7,478 bases of DNA from contig JABWAM010000118.1 of assembly GCA_013360985.1 (NCBI GenBank), positions 1-7,478 of the forward strand, given 5' to 3'. Shown here one piece after another: positions 6,618 to 7,478 of this stretch. This stretch comes from Verrucomicrobiia bacterium. Lineage in GTDB: Bacteria; Verrucomicrobiota; Verrucomicrobiia; JABWAM01. The position numbers and the translations under genes were made by a program. Each line of letters opens with the position of its first letter. Positions within the stretch are counted from its first letter, which is position 1. Below the pieces are notes generated by a model. The model was not told where the DNA came from. It saw nothing but the letters and a program-made list of their open reading frames with translations, and did no database searches.

Positions 6618-6959
6618 TCCACCGAGCCGCGCGCGCGACCCGCCGCAGATTGCGATGGAGGGTTCGGATGGGGGAGCGATGCGGTGGGAGCGATGCGTTT
6701 CGTTCACGAGGGCGGGGATCTTCTCGGACCTGTTGATCTCCGGGAAATCCTCGAACCGGATGTTCTCGTCGTCCTGCGCGGGAAAAATCTCGCGCCGCTG
6801 GTTCGAGCAGCGGAGGAGCTGATGAATCGCTTTGCGCATCGGCTCGTGAACGTCGGGACTCTTGAGCTCCGCCACCCCTCCAATCACCCACAGATTCTGG
6901 TGAGGAGACGGAATTGCTTGGGCTCGCTTTCGGCTGCGGATGGACTCAATCTCGAGCGT
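6618..6959 (-). pseudogene. Unidentified minus-strand coding-like segment, possible gene remnant
   Basis: This 351-base gap between annotated genes holds an open minus-strand frame that follows a TGA at 6960-6962. A GTG at 6887 is a possible start, in the segment LWVIGGVAELKSPDVHEPMR. Hand counting of 81 codons from 6887 leftward gives G+C of about 63%, 41% and 80% at positions 1, 2 and 3. This is the pattern expected of a real gene in a GC-rich genome, and the reverse of what the plus strand would need. The product (for example IRFEDFPEINRSEKIPALVNE, shown only in part: EDFPEINRSEKIPALV) matches no family I recognise. The frame has no stop before 5379, deep in neighbouring genes, so an intact gene would have to overlap the whole pseudouridine synthase gene. 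A truncated or frameshifted remnant is more likely. The right boundary is the TGA; the left boundary is arbitrary. Confidence 0.25.
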
Positions 6960-6968
6960 TCACGAAAG

Positions 6969-7322
6969 ATGAGTCGTCTCGCTCCCTTTGTTTGTCTGAG
7001 GTGCCGTTTGTGCTTCAAACGGCCTTTTGAGGAGGGAGTCGACTTTCGTCCATGCGCAAAGTGCGGCGAGCGCGCCCTCAGGGCAGACGTTCGATTTCGC
7101 GTCCCCAAGAAGTCGGACGAGAAGCAGTGGAGAAAAGTTGAGTTTCTGTTCCGGCACGGCTTTTTCTTTCAGAAGGTGTATCGCATGGAACACCCGGGGG
7201 TTTATCGCCGCATCCGGTATCCGACGGATTTGGCGGAAGCGAAACAGTTCGTGGATGAGCACAAGGGCCAGGCGATCAGCCAACGAACCGCCTTGCCCAA
7301 GCGTCGTCGCGGCCTTCCGTAG
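6969..7322 (+). CDS. Small zinc-ribbon protein of unknown function
   Basis: The protein has 117 residues. It opens with a treble-clef or ribbon-like metal site, FVCLRCRLCFKRP (7-19) and FRPCAKCGERAL (27-38). C9-x2-C12 and C29-x2-C32 are the likely zinc ligands, with C15 extra. The middle, KQWRKVEFLFRHGFFFQKVYR (52-72, 20 residues after K52), has an aromatic helix. A PTDLAEAKQFVDEH helix (85-98) and a basic tail ending in KRRRGLP follow. This could be a small nucleic-acid- or ribosome-associated protein, but no function is assigned. The frame stays open upstream to 6684, but the zinc ribbon beginning right after ATG 6969 and the codon pattern upstream argue for the short form. The Shine-Dalgarno is weak (GAAAG abutting the ATG). 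Third-position G+C is clearly lower in the first half of the gene than in the other genes here, which could reflect transfer or relaxed codon choice. Confidence 0.68.
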   Translation: MSRLAPFVCLRCRLCFKRPFEEGVDFRPCAKCGERALRADVRFRVPKKSDEKQWRKVEFLFRHGFFFQKVYRMEHPGVYRRIRYPTDLAEAKQFVDEHKGQAISQRTALPKRRRGLP

Positions 7323-7478
7323 GCAAGTTTCTCTTCGGCGTCGGGATGCATTCAACCGGCCGCGGGGAGGGGTCGTTTTCCCAAATCCACGGATAAGCTC
7401 CATTTTCAGAGAGATCCTTTCATCATCATCCATTGAGGATCGGAGGGGTGGGGCGTGTCGAGATTCCTGACTCCTCAC
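7323..7478. other. Right-edge non-coding stretch
   Basis: These 156 bases after the zinc-ribbon gene are visibly lower in GC than the left part of the window. No recognisable gene, strong hairpin or promoter is seen. Open frames on both strands run to the window edge, but none shows motifs or a convincing start. Confidence 0.4.

Noticed and set aside
5379..6887. A continuous 502-codon minus-strand frame running from 6887 to the Dabb stop
   Set aside because: Only the last 100 codons match a family (Dabb). The middle is antisense to the well-supported pseudouridine synthase and is open because stop codons are rare in GC-rich antisense frames.
6684..6968. A 95-residue N-terminal extension of the zinc-ribbon protein
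   Set aside because: Codon-position composition here fits the minus strand, not this plus frame, and the extension shows no motif. The zinc ribbon starts directly after ATG 6969.
1..7478. tRNA, rRNA, CRISPR array, insertion sequence or prophage genes
   Set aside because: No cloverleaf, regularly spaced repeat, transposase-like motif or phage structural motif was recognised on either strand by eye.

Overview
The window is a GC-rich bacterial chromosome segment, roughly two-thirds G+C by eye. Most genes use G or C at the third codon position. The content is largely housekeeping: purine synthesis, nitrogen signalling, rRNA modification and phospholipid handling. It suggests a free-living Gram-negative-type bacterium. 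The MFS-acyltransferase fusion, the sugar-isomerase subfamily and the small zinc-ribbon protein loosely recall Verrucomicrobiota, Planctomycetota or Acidobacteriota. This is only an impression, because no rRNA or other phylogenetic marker was analysed. No phage, plasmid, IS, CRISPR, tRNA or rRNA sequence was seen.

Layout. Positions 1-211 hold a perfect 27-bp inverted repeat and no convincing gene. A minus-strand gene (212-1948) encodes an LplT-like MFS transporter fused to an acyltransferase-like domain whose catalytic motifs are degraded. A 266-base divergent intergenic region follows, with a candidate promoter. Next come two plus-strand genes, probably co-transcribed: a sugar phosphate isomerase/epimerase-like TIM-barrel protein (2215-3051) and PurD (3092-4363). 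PurD meets a minus-strand isochorismatase-family hydrolase (4358-4918) tail to tail, with a 6-nt overlap. The hydrolase is the last gene of a probable minus-strand cluster Dabb protein -> P-II protein -> hydrolase (5681 to 4358), with gaps of about 60 nt. The Dabb gene and a plus-strand RsuA/RluB-type pseudouridine synthase (5670-6617) start head to head on the palindrome ATGCAT. The right end is lower in GC. It carries an unidentified minus-strand frame with coding-like codon composition (about 6618-6959) and a plus-strand zinc-ribbon protein of unknown role (6969-7322).

How the genes relate. PurD (glycinamide ribonucleotide synthetase) and P-II (2-oxoglutarate/ATP-sensing nitrogen regulator) both concern nitrogen-demanding metabolism, but they lie in different, convergent transcription units. 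Nothing here shows that they act together. I found no obvious new multi-gene system. The most unusual points are the degenerate acyltransferase domain, the shared ATGCAT start, and the unexplained minus-strand coding signature near the right end.
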